In this document: piece by piece, positions 1 through 9,000 of the stretch
Layout: every line of letters begins with the position of its first letter
Numbering within the stretch: position 1 is the stretch's first letter
NCBI GenBank assembly: GCA_038241115.1
Contig: JBBRGA010000011.1
Location: forward strand, 1-40,892
From: JANYJJ01 sp038241115
Lineage (GTDB): Bacteria; Pseudomonadota; Gammaproteobacteria; Burkholderiales; Burkholderiaceae_C
DNA: 40,892 nt
Direction: 5' to 3'
Program-made: the position numbers and the translations under genes
The notes under the pieces: model-generated
The model's input: the letters and a program-made list of their open reading frames with translations, nothing else
Database searches by the model: none
What the model was told of the DNA's origin: nothing

Positions 1-72
1 TATCTTTTAATGAGACGGTCTACAAAATAAGCTTCGCCGGCGCGACCGACCACAAAAGCTGAGATGTTGGAT

Positions 73-146
73 TGGAGCGGGTGAGGGGAATCGAACCCCT
101 GTATGCAGCTTGGGAAGCTGCCGTTCTGCCATTGAACTACACCCGC
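73..146 (-). tRNA. tRNA-Gly (anticodon CCC)
   Basis: On the minus strand the 74 bases fold as a complete cloverleaf. The acceptor stem GCGGGTG pairs with CACCCGC. The D stem GTTC pairs with GAAC. The anticodon stem GCAGC/GCTGC encloses the loop TTCCCAA, which places CCC at the anticodon. The T stem AGGGG/CCCCT encloses TTCGATT. The discriminator T and the CCA end are encoded. The sequence closely resembles E. coli glyU. No protein gene overlaps it, and the 72 bases to its left show no clear gene or terminator. Confidence 0.96.
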
Positions 147-239
147 GAGCCGCTTTTAGTCTACCGGACACCGACGACTCGAACGCTCCCCGGGCGTTGT
201 TCGGCGAGCGCTCGCACTGTTGCGCGAACGTCAGCGGCG

Positions 240-632
240 CTACGTCAAGCGAACCAAAACGTAGCCCGCGGCGACGATGTGGGCCAGTGTGATCACCACC
301 GACAGTGAGTGCAGCCATTTGAAGCGCTGTCGAAGGCCGTTGTCTGTGGCGGCGTTGATGGCAGGCATCAAGAGCTGACGGGACGGAACGGTAGTGATGG
401 CAATTGCCGCCAACAAAACTCCCGCCAGTGCATCGTGCGACCAAACAAATGCCGAAGCCAATGCGGCGGTCACGATCACAAAAAGATAAAACAACGGGAA
501 TGCGCGGCGCAGAGTGGTGCCGGCTACTTCGGCAGGCAGCGCGGTGAACAAAAACGCGGCGAAACCGAAGGAGTAGAGCGTTGCTCCTCCAAACAGCAAG
601 CCAGTGGTCAAAACTGCAAGAGACAGAGTCAC
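240..632 (-). CDS. DUF4149-type membrane protein
   Basis: A 130-residue, strongly hydrophobic protein with about four predicted membrane helices (near residues 4-30, 44-64, 67-85 and 108-128). Its pattern matches the DUF4149/TMEM205-like family of small inner-membrane proteins, whose biochemical role is unknown to me. The start used is a GTG; an in-frame stop lies about 55 bases upstream and there is no ATG in between, so the N-terminus is fairly constrained. No Shine-Dalgarno sequence is evident. It precedes the tRNA on the same strand with 93 bases between them. Family assignment is by pattern only. Confidence 0.72.
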   Translation of the reverse strand: MTLSLAVLTTGLLFGGATLYSFGFAAFLFTALPAEVAGTTLRRAFPLFYLFVIVTAALASAFVWSHDALAGVLLAAIAITTVPSRQLLMPAINAATDNGLRQRFKWLHSLSVVITLAHIVAAGYVLVRLT

Positions 633-815
633 GGTGGAGACGCTTTCAAAGTAAGCAAGATGGAGATGGGCCGCTTGTCCAAATCAATGAGGCTGATTGG
701 CAATGCGAAGGGCCGTCGTGTTCGACCCATTCGCCGGGCACAGCGCCGGAGGACGACCGTAACTGCAGACGCATGACCAAGCACGCGGCATGGACGCTCG
801 AAGCCGCCAAGCCGC

Positions 816-1160
816 TCAGCGTCGTCGCAGTTGCGCGCTTTTCCGCGTTCGCGCCACAAAGTCATCGGGCTTGGTTTTCACCCAGTCCAAGAAGGTTGCA
901 AGTTCGGGATGCGCCCGCAGCGATTCGACCGTGTTGAATTGGCGCGCAAGCTGAGTCTCGGAAAGCAGCGCGTGAATCTGGCGGTGACAAATGCGATGCA
1001 AAAACTCGGTATGTCGCCCGCCTTTGCTTTTGGGCACAAGGTGGTGTGCATCGCGCTGCGCCAGCGGAATGGCCCGCTCGCACAGCGGGCACCGCAGCGG
1101 GAGCAGCGACGGGCTGTGCGGCAGCTTTCGTGAAGACAGGTTTCGTGAGGACGGGTTCAA
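816..1160 (-). CDS. small HNH endonuclease family protein
   Basis: A 114-residue protein with a compact HNH fold signature. A CPLC zinc-ligand pair sits at about residues 25-28, DAHHLVP at about 38-44 holds the two histidines of the nuclease centre, and HRICHRQIH at about 55-63 completes the second half. Small stand-alone HNH proteins of this shape are common in Burkholderiales, and their biological role is usually unknown. They may be nicking or repair nucleases or relics of mobile elements. The only usable start is a TTG whose bases overlap the TGA stop of the upstream gene, so the two are probably translationally coupled. The last 15 residues are Arg/Lys rich. I see no adjacent immunity gene or methylase that would make it a toxin or restriction enzyme. 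Confidence 0.78.
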   Translation of the reverse strand: MNPSSRNLSSRKLPHSPSLLPLRCPLCERAIPLAQRDAHHLVPKSKGGRHTEFLHRICHRQIHALLSETQLARQFNTVESLRAHPELATFLDWVKTKPDDFVARTRKSAQLRRR

Positions 1161-1426
1161 GTGAGATCTTCAGCATCGCCGGCTTGCTGCGCCGAGCTGT
1201 CAACTTCAGCATCGACGACTTCAAGATCGTCTGATTCAGCGGTGCCGAGGTCAGCAACGCCAACATGGGTCAGCGTGTTGCGGATGAATTGTTTCTCGTA
1301 GTGCCTGTTGCGTCTGTTCTTCTTGGCAGACGCGCGCTGCCCCAGGCGTTTGTCGTAGACCAGTTCACCCAAGCGGCTCAGGTCGCTGAGATCTCGAATT
1401 TCATTGGGTGAATTTCGGCGTGGCAT
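1157..1426 (-). CDS. hypothetical protein, coupled to the HNH gene
   Basis: An 89-residue protein I do not recognise. The first half is basic and polar, with a Lys/Arg cluster (KKNRRNRHYEKQ) near residues 35-46. The tail is acidic (residues 60-89 rich in Asp and Glu). There is no signal peptide or membrane segment. The ATG start faces trmB across about 220 bases of divergent spacer. Its stop overlaps the start of the HNH gene, which argues that it is translated and belongs to the same transcript. The charge split suggests a nucleic-acid-associated or intrinsically disordered protein, but this is only an inference. Confidence 0.55.
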   Translation of the reverse strand: MPRRNSPNEIRDLSDLSRLGELVYDKRLGQRASAKKNRRNRHYEKQFIRNTLTHVGVADLGTAESDDLEVVDAEVDSSAQQAGDAEDLT

Positions 1427-1648
1427 GGTGCGGCTGCAATGGCTTGCGTGTGTGTTTGTTGGTTTGTCTGAGTGAGTGCGCGGGCACGGGTGCAGGGCAT
1501 GCAGTCCAAAGCCTACCGAACATTAGAAAGTCTGGACGATGCCGAGGGCAGGCAACGCGAAGTACCCCAAAACTGACGACCGCCTCACGCCTCGGCGCAG
1601 ACCCACTTGTCGCTGCGAGCGGGGCAACCGCGTCGGGCAAAATTGAGC

Positions 1649-2347
1649 ATGACTTTCAGCGATCCCAACTTTCCTTTGCGCCGCAGCGTGCGCAGCTACG
1701 TGGTGCGCGCCGGGCGCATGGGGCCGGGGCAACTGAAGGCCCTGAACGAGCTGGGCCCCAGCTTGCTCCAGCCCTATCAAGCACAGGTGATGGACTGCCC
1801 TGCAGTGTTTGGCCGCACTGCCCCGGTGGTGCTCGAAATTGGCTTTGGCATGGGCGACGCCACGGCCACGATTGCACAGGCCATGCCCGGCACCGACTTC
1901 CTTGGCGTGGAGGTGCACGGCCCCGGTGTCGGCGCGCTGCTGAAGCAAATCGGCGAGCGCGCACTGACCAATGTGCGGCTGATTCAGCACGACGCTGTGG
2001 ACGTGCTGGATCACATGGTTGCGCCGCACTCGTTGGCAGGCGTGCATGTTTTTTTTCCCGATCCCTGGCACAAGCTCAAGCACAACAAGCGGCGCTTGAT
2101 TCAGCCCCCGTTTGTGGAACTTTTGGTGAGCCGACTGAAGCCGGGTGGCTACTTGCACTGCGCGACCGATTGGGAGCCTTATGCGGCACAAATGCTGGAG
2201 GTGCTGCGCGCAGCCCAGGGTCTGGAAAACGCCTTTTCAGGCTATGCGCCCAAGCCCGACTATCGGCCGCTGACGAAGTTCGAAAACCGCGGGCTCAAGC
2301 TGGGCCACGGGGTCTGGGATTTGGTGTTCAAAACGCCCGAGGTGTGA
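1649..2347 (+). CDS. trmB: tRNA (guanine-N7-)-methyltransferase TrmB
   Basis: A 232-residue SAM-dependent enzyme that makes m7G46 in the variable loop of tRNAs. The SAM-binding motif LEIGFGMGDAT lies near residues 63-73. The family marker FFPDPWHKLKHNKRR follows near residues 138-152, where the Asp and Lys/His positions form the catalytic and tRNA-contact region. TDWEPYA near 175 matches the conserved C-terminal block. The ATG at 1649 was chosen because the family begins close to RSYVVRAGRM; the in-frame GTG 42 bases upstream would add an atypical tail. It converges with uppP, 27 bases away. Confidence 0.95.
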   Translation: MTFSDPNFPLRRSVRSYVVRAGRMGPGQLKALNELGPSLLQPYQAQVMDCPAVFGRTAPVVLEIGFGMGDATATIAQAMPGTDFLGVEVHGPGVGALLKQIGERALTNVRLIQHDAVDVLDHMVAPHSLAGVHVFFPDPWHKLKHNKRRLIQPPFVELLVSRLKPGGYLHCATDWEPYAAQMLEVLRAAQGLENAFSGYAPKPDYRPLTKFENRGLKLGHGVWDLVFKTPEV

Positions 2348-2374
2348 TCCAAGCGCCGCCTGTAAAAACAAGTC

Positions 2375-3220
2375 TTAATCCTTCCAGACCACCAAGTTCC
2401 AGTAAGCGGTGGCAAGTATCAAGATGCCAAAGGCAATGCGGTACCAGGCGAAGACCACAAAACTGTGAGTGGACACATAGCGAATGAGCCAGCGTATGCA
2501 CACCCACGCTGCCAGGAACGAAAACAAAAAGCCCACACCGAAAAGCGGCACATCTGCGAGCACCAAGCTTTCACGCACCTTGAAAAGGCTGTACGCGCCG
2601 GCACCAATCAAGGTGGGCACGGCCAGGAAAAAGGTGTACTCGGTGGCGGCTTTGCGGCTCAGGCCGAACAGCATGCCGCCAATGATGGTGGCACCCGAGC
2701 GGCTGGTGCCGGGCACGAAGGCCAAGCACTGCACCAATCCAATTTTGAGCGCGTCCACCATGCTCATGTCTTCGACTTCTTGCACGCGCACCACCACGTT
2801 TTTTCGGTTTTCGGCCCACAAAATAATGAGGCCGCCAATGATGAAAGTGGCCGCCACCACGGTAGGCACAAACAAAGTGGATTGGACTTTCTTGCCGAAC
2901 GTCAAACCCACCAGCACAGCGGGCAAAAAGCCCAGCAACACGTTCAAAGCAAACTTGCGTGCATTGCGGTCACTGCGCAAGCCCATCACCACTCCAGACA
3001 GTTTTTGCCAATACAAAAGCACGATGGCCAGAATGGCGCCGGTTTGGATGGAAATCTCGAATGCTTTGATTTTTTCGGGCGTCAAACTGCCGCCGGTGAA
3101 GTCAAGAAGCGAGGCTGCGAGGATCAAATGGCCGGTGCTGGAAACCGGCAAGAATTCGGTTAATCCTTCGACAATGCCCATGAGGGCGGCTTTGATGAGC
3201 AGAGCGATGTCCAAGGGCAA
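2375..3220 (-). CDS. uppP: undecaprenyl-diphosphatase UppP (BacA)
   Basis: A 281-residue polytopic inner-membrane enzyme that removes a phosphate from undecaprenyl pyrophosphate so that the lipid carrier can be reused for peptidoglycan and other envelope polymers. It also gives bacitracin resistance when overproduced. Both family signatures are visible: EGLTEFLPVSSTGH (about residues 18-31, with the catalytic Glu and Ser/His) and PGTSRSGAT (about 169-177, the arginine-containing phosphate-binding motif). About eight hydrophobic helices are spread over the whole length. The start is a TTG. A second TTG two codons later (3214) gives the more typical N-terminus MDIALLIKA and is equally possible. 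Confidence 0.95.
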   Translation of the reverse strand: MPLDIALLIKAALMGIVEGLTEFLPVSSTGHLILAASLLDFTGGSLTPEKIKAFEISIQTGAILAIVLLYWQKLSGVVMGLRSDRNARKFALNVLLGFLPAVLVGLTFGKKVQSTLFVPTVVAATFIIGGLIILWAENRKNVVVRVQEVEDMSMVDALKIGLVQCLAFVPGTSRSGATIIGGMLFGLSRKAATEYTFFLAVPTLIGAGAYSLFKVRESLVLADVPLFGVGFLFSFLAAWVCIRWLIRYVSTHSFVVFAWYRIAFGILILATAYWNLVVWKD

Positions 3221-3288
3221 TCCCGGCGTTTTGGCGAAGGTCGGATGATAACGACGGGCCTTGACGCGATGCCCTGACTTGGCTGCGC

Positions 3289-3882
3289 TTACCTCGTGAC
3301 GGCCACCATGGAAATTTCCACCCCGCGGGAAGTCACCGTCACCGCGCCAGGCTTGTAGCCTTTGCCTTCGGCGGTCTTGAGGTCTTCCGGCTTGAAGCGG
3401 TAAATGGCGGCGTCATTCAAAAGTTGTTCGGCCAGCAAGCCGCCGAATCTTTCAACGGCCAACCGTGACTGATCGCCCAAACCTTCCATTTGCACCTTGG
3501 CCACACGCACCTGGGTCATGCGCACGGCTTGCGCGGCTTCGTCGTAGCGCAATGCGTAGTCCAGCGCTATGGTGCCGCGCGTGCCTTTGCCACTGCGGCT
3601 GAGGCTGCCGCTGAAGTCAATCTCGGTGGCGATGCGATTGCTGGCGCTTAGAAAGCTGACGCGCGGTGCTTCCACACGCACCGTCAATTCGCCCAACAAC
3701 TTGCGCTCTAGCGGATACAGCTTGGCAAGTTGCCGCGCCACGTCGGCCTCGAGCAATGTGATGGTGCGTGGGCCGGTGACGTGGGCGCAACCGGACATCA
3801 AGGCGAACAGCCATGAGAGCAACACGCCCCAACCCAGAAAACTGAGCCGGGTGCGCACAGGAGCCACTGAAAATGAGTTCAT
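3289..3882 (-). CDS. DUF1439 family lipoprotein
   Basis: A 197-residue predicted lipoprotein. The N-terminus has a hydrophobic stretch ending in the lipobox LMSGC (Cys32), so it should be lipid-anchored after signal peptidase II cleavage. The body resembles the DUF1439 group of periplasmic lipoproteins: a mixed alpha/beta domain beginning ITLLEADVARQLAKLYP and ending TVTSRGVEISM. The function is not established. The ATG at 3882 was chosen over an upstream in-frame ATG because it places the signal peptide correctly. It diverges from the efflux regulator gene, and the shared spacer holds that gene's promoter. Confidence 0.8.
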   Translation of the reverse strand: MNSFSVAPVRTRLSFLGWGVLLSWLFALMSGCAHVTGPRTITLLEADVARQLAKLYPLERKLLGELTVRVEAPRVSFLSASNRIATEIDFSGSLSRSGKGTRGTIALDYALRYDEAAQAVRMTQVRVAKVQMEGLGDQSRLAVERFGGLLAEQLLNDAAIYRFKPEDLKTAEGKGYKPGAVTVTSRGVEISMVAVTR

Positions 3883-3990
3883 GGGTGCAAGCGTAAAGCT
3901 TGGAGCGCAAAGCGCAAGGCGTGAATCGACGTGGAGGCGCTTCGCAGCGAGCAGCAAGGTAAGCAAACCCTGCTCAAAAGCCCTTGTGCC

Positions 3991-4038
3991 TTGACCCCAC
4001 CAAATGCGCTGGCTACATTACTGACCCATTGGTCAGTA
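3991..4038 (+). promoter_or_regulatory. sigma70-type promoter with overlapping TetR-family operator
   Basis: TTGACC (3991-3996) and TACATT (4014-4019) are separated by exactly 17 bases, matching the sigma70 consensus at 5/6 and 4/6 positions. Directly after the -10, overlapping the expected transcription start, is the perfect inverted repeat TACTGACC-CATT-GGTCAGTA (4019-4038). Its size and symmetry are typical of TetR-family operators. The regulator gene starts six bases later, so repression of its own operon is the simplest reading. Confidence 0.75.
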
Positions 4039-4043
4039 TCCGC

Positions 4044-4802
4044 ATGCAGCCTACTTTCGTCCCCGCCGCAACCGCCACATCCGCCACAGCCGCCGCGATC
4101 GCCACAACCCCCACGCACAACGTTCGACAACGTCGCAAAGAAGCGCGCCCTCAGGAGTTACTGGACGCGGCTTTGGCCTTGTTTGTGGAAAAAGGCTTCG
4201 CCGCCACGCGAATTGAAGAGGTGGCCGAACGCGCCGGTGTCTCCAAGGGCACGCTCTACCTGTACTACCGCAGCAAGGAAGAGCTGCTCAAAGCCGTGGT
4301 GCGCGAAGAGCTGTCGCTGCGCATTGAAGAAGCCACCGCGGCGGTAAAGCAGTACACCGGAAGCGTCGCCAATTTGTTGACCACCATGCTGCCTGACTGG
4401 TGGCTGCGGGTGTACGACAGCCCAGCGGCAGGCGTGCTGAAGCTGTTTGTCACGGAAGTACGCAGCTTCCCCGACATTGCCGAGTACTACGTGCGCGAAG
4501 TGATTGCCCCGAATCAGACGCTGGTGGGCGACTTGGTGCAGCGCGGAATTGATGCGGGAGAATTCAGGCCGGTCGATGTGGACTCTGTCGTTCACTCTCT
4601 GGTGCTGCCGATGGTGATGTTGTGCGTACATAAACATTCGCTGGGCGCTTGCGCCGCCTTGCCGGCAGAAATTGATCCACAAGTTTTCATACGCCAACAC
4701 ATGGCCTTGGTCGTCAACGGTTTGTTGGCGACCAGCCCTTCAGCCCACCACGCTGCGATGGCGACCGCCAACATCACCACCACCTCACCCAAACAGAAGT
4801 AA
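4044..4802 (+). CDS. TetR/AcrR family repressor of the adjacent RND efflux pump
   Basis: A 252-residue regulator. After a low-complexity Ala/Thr-rich N-terminus of about 26 residues comes a TetR helix-turn-helix domain at about 36-85, with the recognition block ERAGVSKGTLYLYY. The C-terminal helical domain resembles the AcrR-type ligand-binding half and should bind the inducing compound. The ATG at 4044 is preferred over an in-frame ATG at 3984 because the upstream segment contains the promoter and a 20-base palindromic operator. The gene is followed after seven bases by the membrane fusion protein gene, so it lies at the head of the operon it presumably represses. The inducer cannot be inferred. 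The repetitive N-terminal codons (imperfect CCGCCACA units) are unusual for the family. Confidence 0.9.
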   Translation: MQPTFVPAATATSATAAAIATTPTHNVRQRRKEARPQELLDAALALFVEKGFAATRIEEVAERAGVSKGTLYLYYRSKEELLKAVVREELSLRIEEATAAVKQYTGSVANLLTTMLPDWWLRVYDSPAAGVLKLFVTEVRSFPDIAEYYVREVIAPNQTLVGDLVQRGIDAGEFRPVDVDSVVHSLVLPMVMLCVHKHSLGACAALPAEIDPQVFIRQHMALVVNGLLATSPSAHHAAMATANITTTSPKQK

Positions 4803-4809
4803 ACAAACG

Positions 4810-6045
4810 ATGAAACGCTGGCTCAAGTGGGTAATTTTGGTTCTGGTTGCGGCTGCGATTGCCGGCTTTGTGATGCGCTCCTTGAAGGTGCGAAAAGCAG
4901 AGCAAGCGGCAATCAGCGCGGCGGCTGCGGTTCCGGTGGTGTTGGAGTTGAACCCGGCTGACTTGGTCACGGTGCAGCAACAAGATTTGCAACGCAACTT
5001 GGCAGTGTCGGGCGCGCTGAAGGCGGTGAATTCGGCATTTGTGAAGGCCAAAGTGGCGGCTGAGTTGAAAACGCTCAGCGTTCGCGAAGGCGATTCTGTG
5101 CGCGCCGGACAAGTTATTGGTCAGCTCGACACCAGCGAATTTGATTTGCGTCTGCGCCAAGCCGAGCAAACCGCCTTGGCCGCCAAAACGCAAGTCGACA
5201 TGGCACAGCGCACGTTGGCCAACAACCGCGCCTTGGTGTCGCAAGGTTTCATTTCGCCCACCGCTTTGGACACCTCGTTGTCCATGGAAGCCTCGGCCCA
5301 AGCCAGCTACCAGGCCACCGAGGCCGCAGTGGCGCTGACGCGCAAGTCCAAGGCCGACGCGCTGCTGGTGTCGCCGTTGAACGGTGTGGTGTCGCAGCGG
5401 TTGGTGCAGCCCGGCGAACGCGTGGCGGTCGACGCCAAAGTGGTGGAAGTGGTGGACTTGAGCCGCATGGAGGTCGAAGCCGCCATGGCACCCGAAGACG
5501 TGGTGAATTTGAAGCTGGGCCAAGCGGCCAGCCTCACGCTGGACGGCCGCACGCAGCCATTTGCCGCACGCGTGTCGCGCATCAACCCCAGCACCCAGGC
5601 GGGCTCGCGCGCGGTGTTGGTTTATTTGACGGTGGACACCACCGCAGACTCGGGTTTGCGTCAAGGCCTGTTTGCGCGCGGCACCGTCAGCCTGGAAAAG
5701 CAGCAAGCCTTATTGGTGCCGGTGACGTCGGTGCGTATCGAGTTGGCCAAGCCGTACGTGTTGGTGGTGACCGACGGAAAAGTATCTGTGCGCACGGTGA
5801 CCTTGGGCGCGCGTGGTGACATGAACATCCAAGGGCGAAACGACGGCGCGAAAGAGGCGGCGGTAGAACTGCTGGGCGAATCCGTCAAGGCGGGCACGCT
5901 GGTGCTGCGCGGCAGCGCAGGTGCCGTGCGCGACGGCACCCTGGTCAAGATGGCGGTGAATCCTTCGGCGGCGAACGCTGCACCCAACGCCCTGCCCGTG
6001 GAAGTCCCAACGAAGGCCACCTCGCAGGCCCTGGAGGCACGCTGA
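4810..6045 (+). CDS. RND efflux periplasmic adaptor (membrane fusion protein)
   Basis: A 411-residue HlyD/AcrA-type adaptor that joins the inner-membrane pump to an outer-membrane channel. An N-terminal hydrophobic anchor (about residues 6-22) is followed by the lipoyl half-motif VKAKVAAELKTLSVREGDSVRAG cut here as VREGDSVRAGQVIGQLD (near 95-111). Next come an alpha-helical hairpin rich in Ala/Gln (about 112-180), the second lipoyl half (SPLNGVVSQRLVQPGERV), a beta-barrel domain and a membrane-proximal domain. The ATG at 4810 begins MKRWLKW, a normal signal-anchor. It ends one base before the pump gene, so expression is coupled. There is no lipobox, so it is anchored by the helix rather than by lipid. 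Confidence 0.93.
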   Translation: MKRWLKWVILVLVAAAIAGFVMRSLKVRKAEQAAISAAAAVPVVLELNPADLVTVQQQDLQRNLAVSGALKAVNSAFVKAKVAAELKTLSVREGDSVRAGQVIGQLDTSEFDLRLRQAEQTALAAKTQVDMAQRTLANNRALVSQGFISPTALDTSLSMEASAQASYQATEAAVALTRKSKADALLVSPLNGVVSQRLVQPGERVAVDAKVVEVVDLSRMEVEAAMAPEDVVNLKLGQAASLTLDGRTQPFAARVSRINPSTQAGSRAVLVYLTVDTTADSGLRQGLFARGTVSLEKQQALLVPVTSVRIELAKPYVLVVTDGKVSVRTVTLGARGDMNIQGRNDGAKEAAVELLGESVKAGTLVLRGSAGAVRDGTLVKMAVNPSAANAAPNALPVEVPTKATSQALEAR

Positions 6046-6046
6046 C

Positions 6047-9000
6047 ATGTGGTTCACACGCATCTCTATTGGCAACCCCGTCATGGCCACCATGGTCATG
6101 TTGGCATTTGTGGTGTTGGGCCTGTTCAGCTACCAGCGGCTGTCGGTAGACCAATTCCCCAACATCGACTTCCCCACCGTGGTGGTGCAGCTGGAGTACC
6201 CCGGCGCGTCGCCTGAAATTGTGGAAAGCGAAGTCACCAAAAAAGTCGAAGAAGCGGTCAACACTGTGGCGGGCATCAGCAGCCTGTATTCGCGTTCTTA
6301 CGAGGGCGCGTCAGTGGTGATTGCCGAATTCAATCTCGACATCGACGGTCGCAAAGCGGCCGAAGACGTGCGCGAAAAAGTGGCCCTCATGCGGCCGCTG
6401 CTGCGCGACGAAGTGAAAGACCCGCGCGTGTCCAGGTTCGATCCAGCCAGCGCGCCTATTTTCAACGTGGCCATCACTTCGACCGACGGCAAACGCTCGC
6501 CGCAAGAGCTCACGACCTGGGGCAGCCAGGTGCTGCTGAAGCGCTTGGAAAACGTGCGCGGCGTGGGTTCGGTCAGCGTGGTGGGCGGCATACAGCGCCA
6601 AGTGAATTTGTACTTGAAGCCCGCAGCGATGGAGTCGCTGGGCATCAGCGCGGACCAGGTCGTGGCGGCAGTGCGCAGCGAAAACCAAGAACTGCCGATG
6701 GGCGCCATACGTTCGCGTGAGCAAGAGCGGGTGGTGCAGATCAATGCGCGCTTGAAGCGACCTGAAGACTTTCGCGACATCGTGGTGGCGCGTAAATCTG
6801 GGGCCGCTGCTGGCAGTCCCAGCAGTTCAAGCAACCCCAGCGCCATCAAGTTGTGGCAAGTGGCAGATGTGGTCGACGGGCCACAAGAAGTAGAAAGTCT
6901 GGCGCTGTTCAACGGCCAACGCACGGTGCTGCTCAGCGTGCTGAAGTCGCAGGGTGAAAACACCATCGAAGTGGTGGACGGCTTGCAAGCGGCGCTGGCC
7001 AGCGCGAAAAGCGTCACACCGCCCGGCATTCAAGTCGATGTGATCCGTGACAACTCGCGCGCCATCCGGGTTTCGGTGGCCAACGTGAAACGCACGCTGA
7101 TCGAAGGTGCGCTGCTGACCATCCTGATTGTGTTTTTGTTTCTGAATTCGTGGCGCAGCACCGTCATCACCGTATTGACCTTGCCGATTGCGCTGATCGG
7201 CACGTTTTTGTTCATGTACCTGTTCGGCTTCACCATCAACACCATCACCATGATGGCGTTGAGCCTGTGCGTGGGTTTGCTGATTGACGACGCCATCGTC
7301 GTGCGCGAGAACATTGTTCGGCATGTGCGAATGGGCAAGTCGGCGCATCAGGCAGCGCTGGACGGCACGCAGGAAATTGGCTTGGCCGTGCTGGCCACCA
7401 CGCTGTCCATCGTGGCGGTGTTCTTGCCCATCGGCTTCATGGGCGGCATCGTCGGCAAGTTTTTCCACGAGTTTGGTTTGACCATCGTGGCGGCGGTGTT
7501 GATCTCGATGTTCGTGAGCTTCACGCTCGACCCCATGCTCAGCAGCATTTGGAACGACCCGCAAGCCCACGGCGTGCACAAAGGACCGCCGGTGACGCTA
7601 TACGACAAAACCATAGGCCGCGTCACGGGTGTGTTCGACGACTTCACCGAATGGTTGTCGCGCGCTTATCAACGTATTTTGGGTTGGTCGCTGAAGCACA
7701 AATTAACCACGCTGCTCATCGCTCTGGCCACGTTTGGCGGTAGTTTTTTGATCATCCCGGTGCTGGGCGCCGAGTTTTCACCGAAGGCGGATTTCTCGGA
7801 AACCCAGATCAATTTCTACACGCCGGTCGGCTCGTCGCTGGAAGTCACTGAGGCGCGCGGCAAACAGATCGACGCCGTGCTGCGCGCCTTGCCCGAGGTC
7901 AGGTACACCGTGACCACCATCAACAGCGGCAACGCAGCCGGCAAGATTTACGGCGCCATTTATGTGCGGCTGGTCGACCGAAAGGACCGAAAACGCAGCG
8001 TGAACGAAATGTCGATACCGCTGCGCGAGCGCTTGTCGAGCATTCCCGGCATCACCGTCACCAACATCGGCCAAACCGATTTGGGAGGCGGCAAAAGCTT
8101 GCAGTTCTCGATCCAGGGCAGCGAACTCGCGGAACTGGAAAGGCTGTCCAAAGACATCACAGCCAAGATGAGAGACATCCCCGGCTTGGTTGACATGGAC
8201 AGCACGCTCAAACCCAACAAGCCGACCATCGCCATCGATGTGAAGCGTGACGCTGCGGCCGATGCAGGCCTGAACGTCAACGCCCTGGCGGTGACTTTGC
8301 GCACCTTGGTCGCCGGCACTTTGGTTGGCAACTGGCGCGCACCCGACGGCGAAAACTACGATGTCAATGTGCGCCTCACCCCGGGCAACCGCACCTCCAT
8401 CGAAGACCTGCAGCGCCTGCCCATCAACGTGGCGGCGGCGTCAGACGGTTCGCCCCGCGTCGTGCGCTTGTCGCAGGTGGCTGATGTGGTGCCCGGAACC
8501 GGACCCAATCAAATCAACCGGCGTGACCTGAACCGCGAAATCAATATCGACGCCAACGCCTTCGGCCGCAGCTCGGGTGATGTGTCGGCCGACATCCGCA
8601 AAATTTTGGACGACGTGAAGTGGCCACCCGGCTACCGCTACAGCTTCGGTGGCTCGACCAAGAACATGAACGAATCTTTCAGCTACGCGGTGGGCGCGCT
8701 GGGCCTGGCGGTGGTGTTCATCTACATGATTCTGGCCAGCCAGTTCCGCAGCTTTTTGCAGCCGCTGGCACTCATGAGCTCACTGCCGCTGACCTTGATC
8801 GGCGTGGTGCTGGCGCTGTTGGCGTTTCGCTCCACCCTGAACATGTTCAGCGTGATTGGCGTAGTGATGCTGATGGGGCTGGTGACTAAAAACGCGATTT
8901 TGCTGGTCGACTTCGCCATCCGTTCACGCGGCGGCATTCATGAGGGCATCGGCCACGGTGAGCCGATGAACCGCGAGGAGGCACTGCTGCACGCTGCCAA

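Noticed and set aside
1408..2487. Long plus-strand reading frame overlapping trmB
   Set aside because: It is an alternate frame of trmB and of the uppP antisense strand, rich in Arg, Gly and Ala, with no family resemblance.
3984..4043. Upstream ATG extension of the TetR regulator
   Set aside because: The added 20 codons would cover the -10 element and the palindromic operator, and the family N-terminus does not need them.
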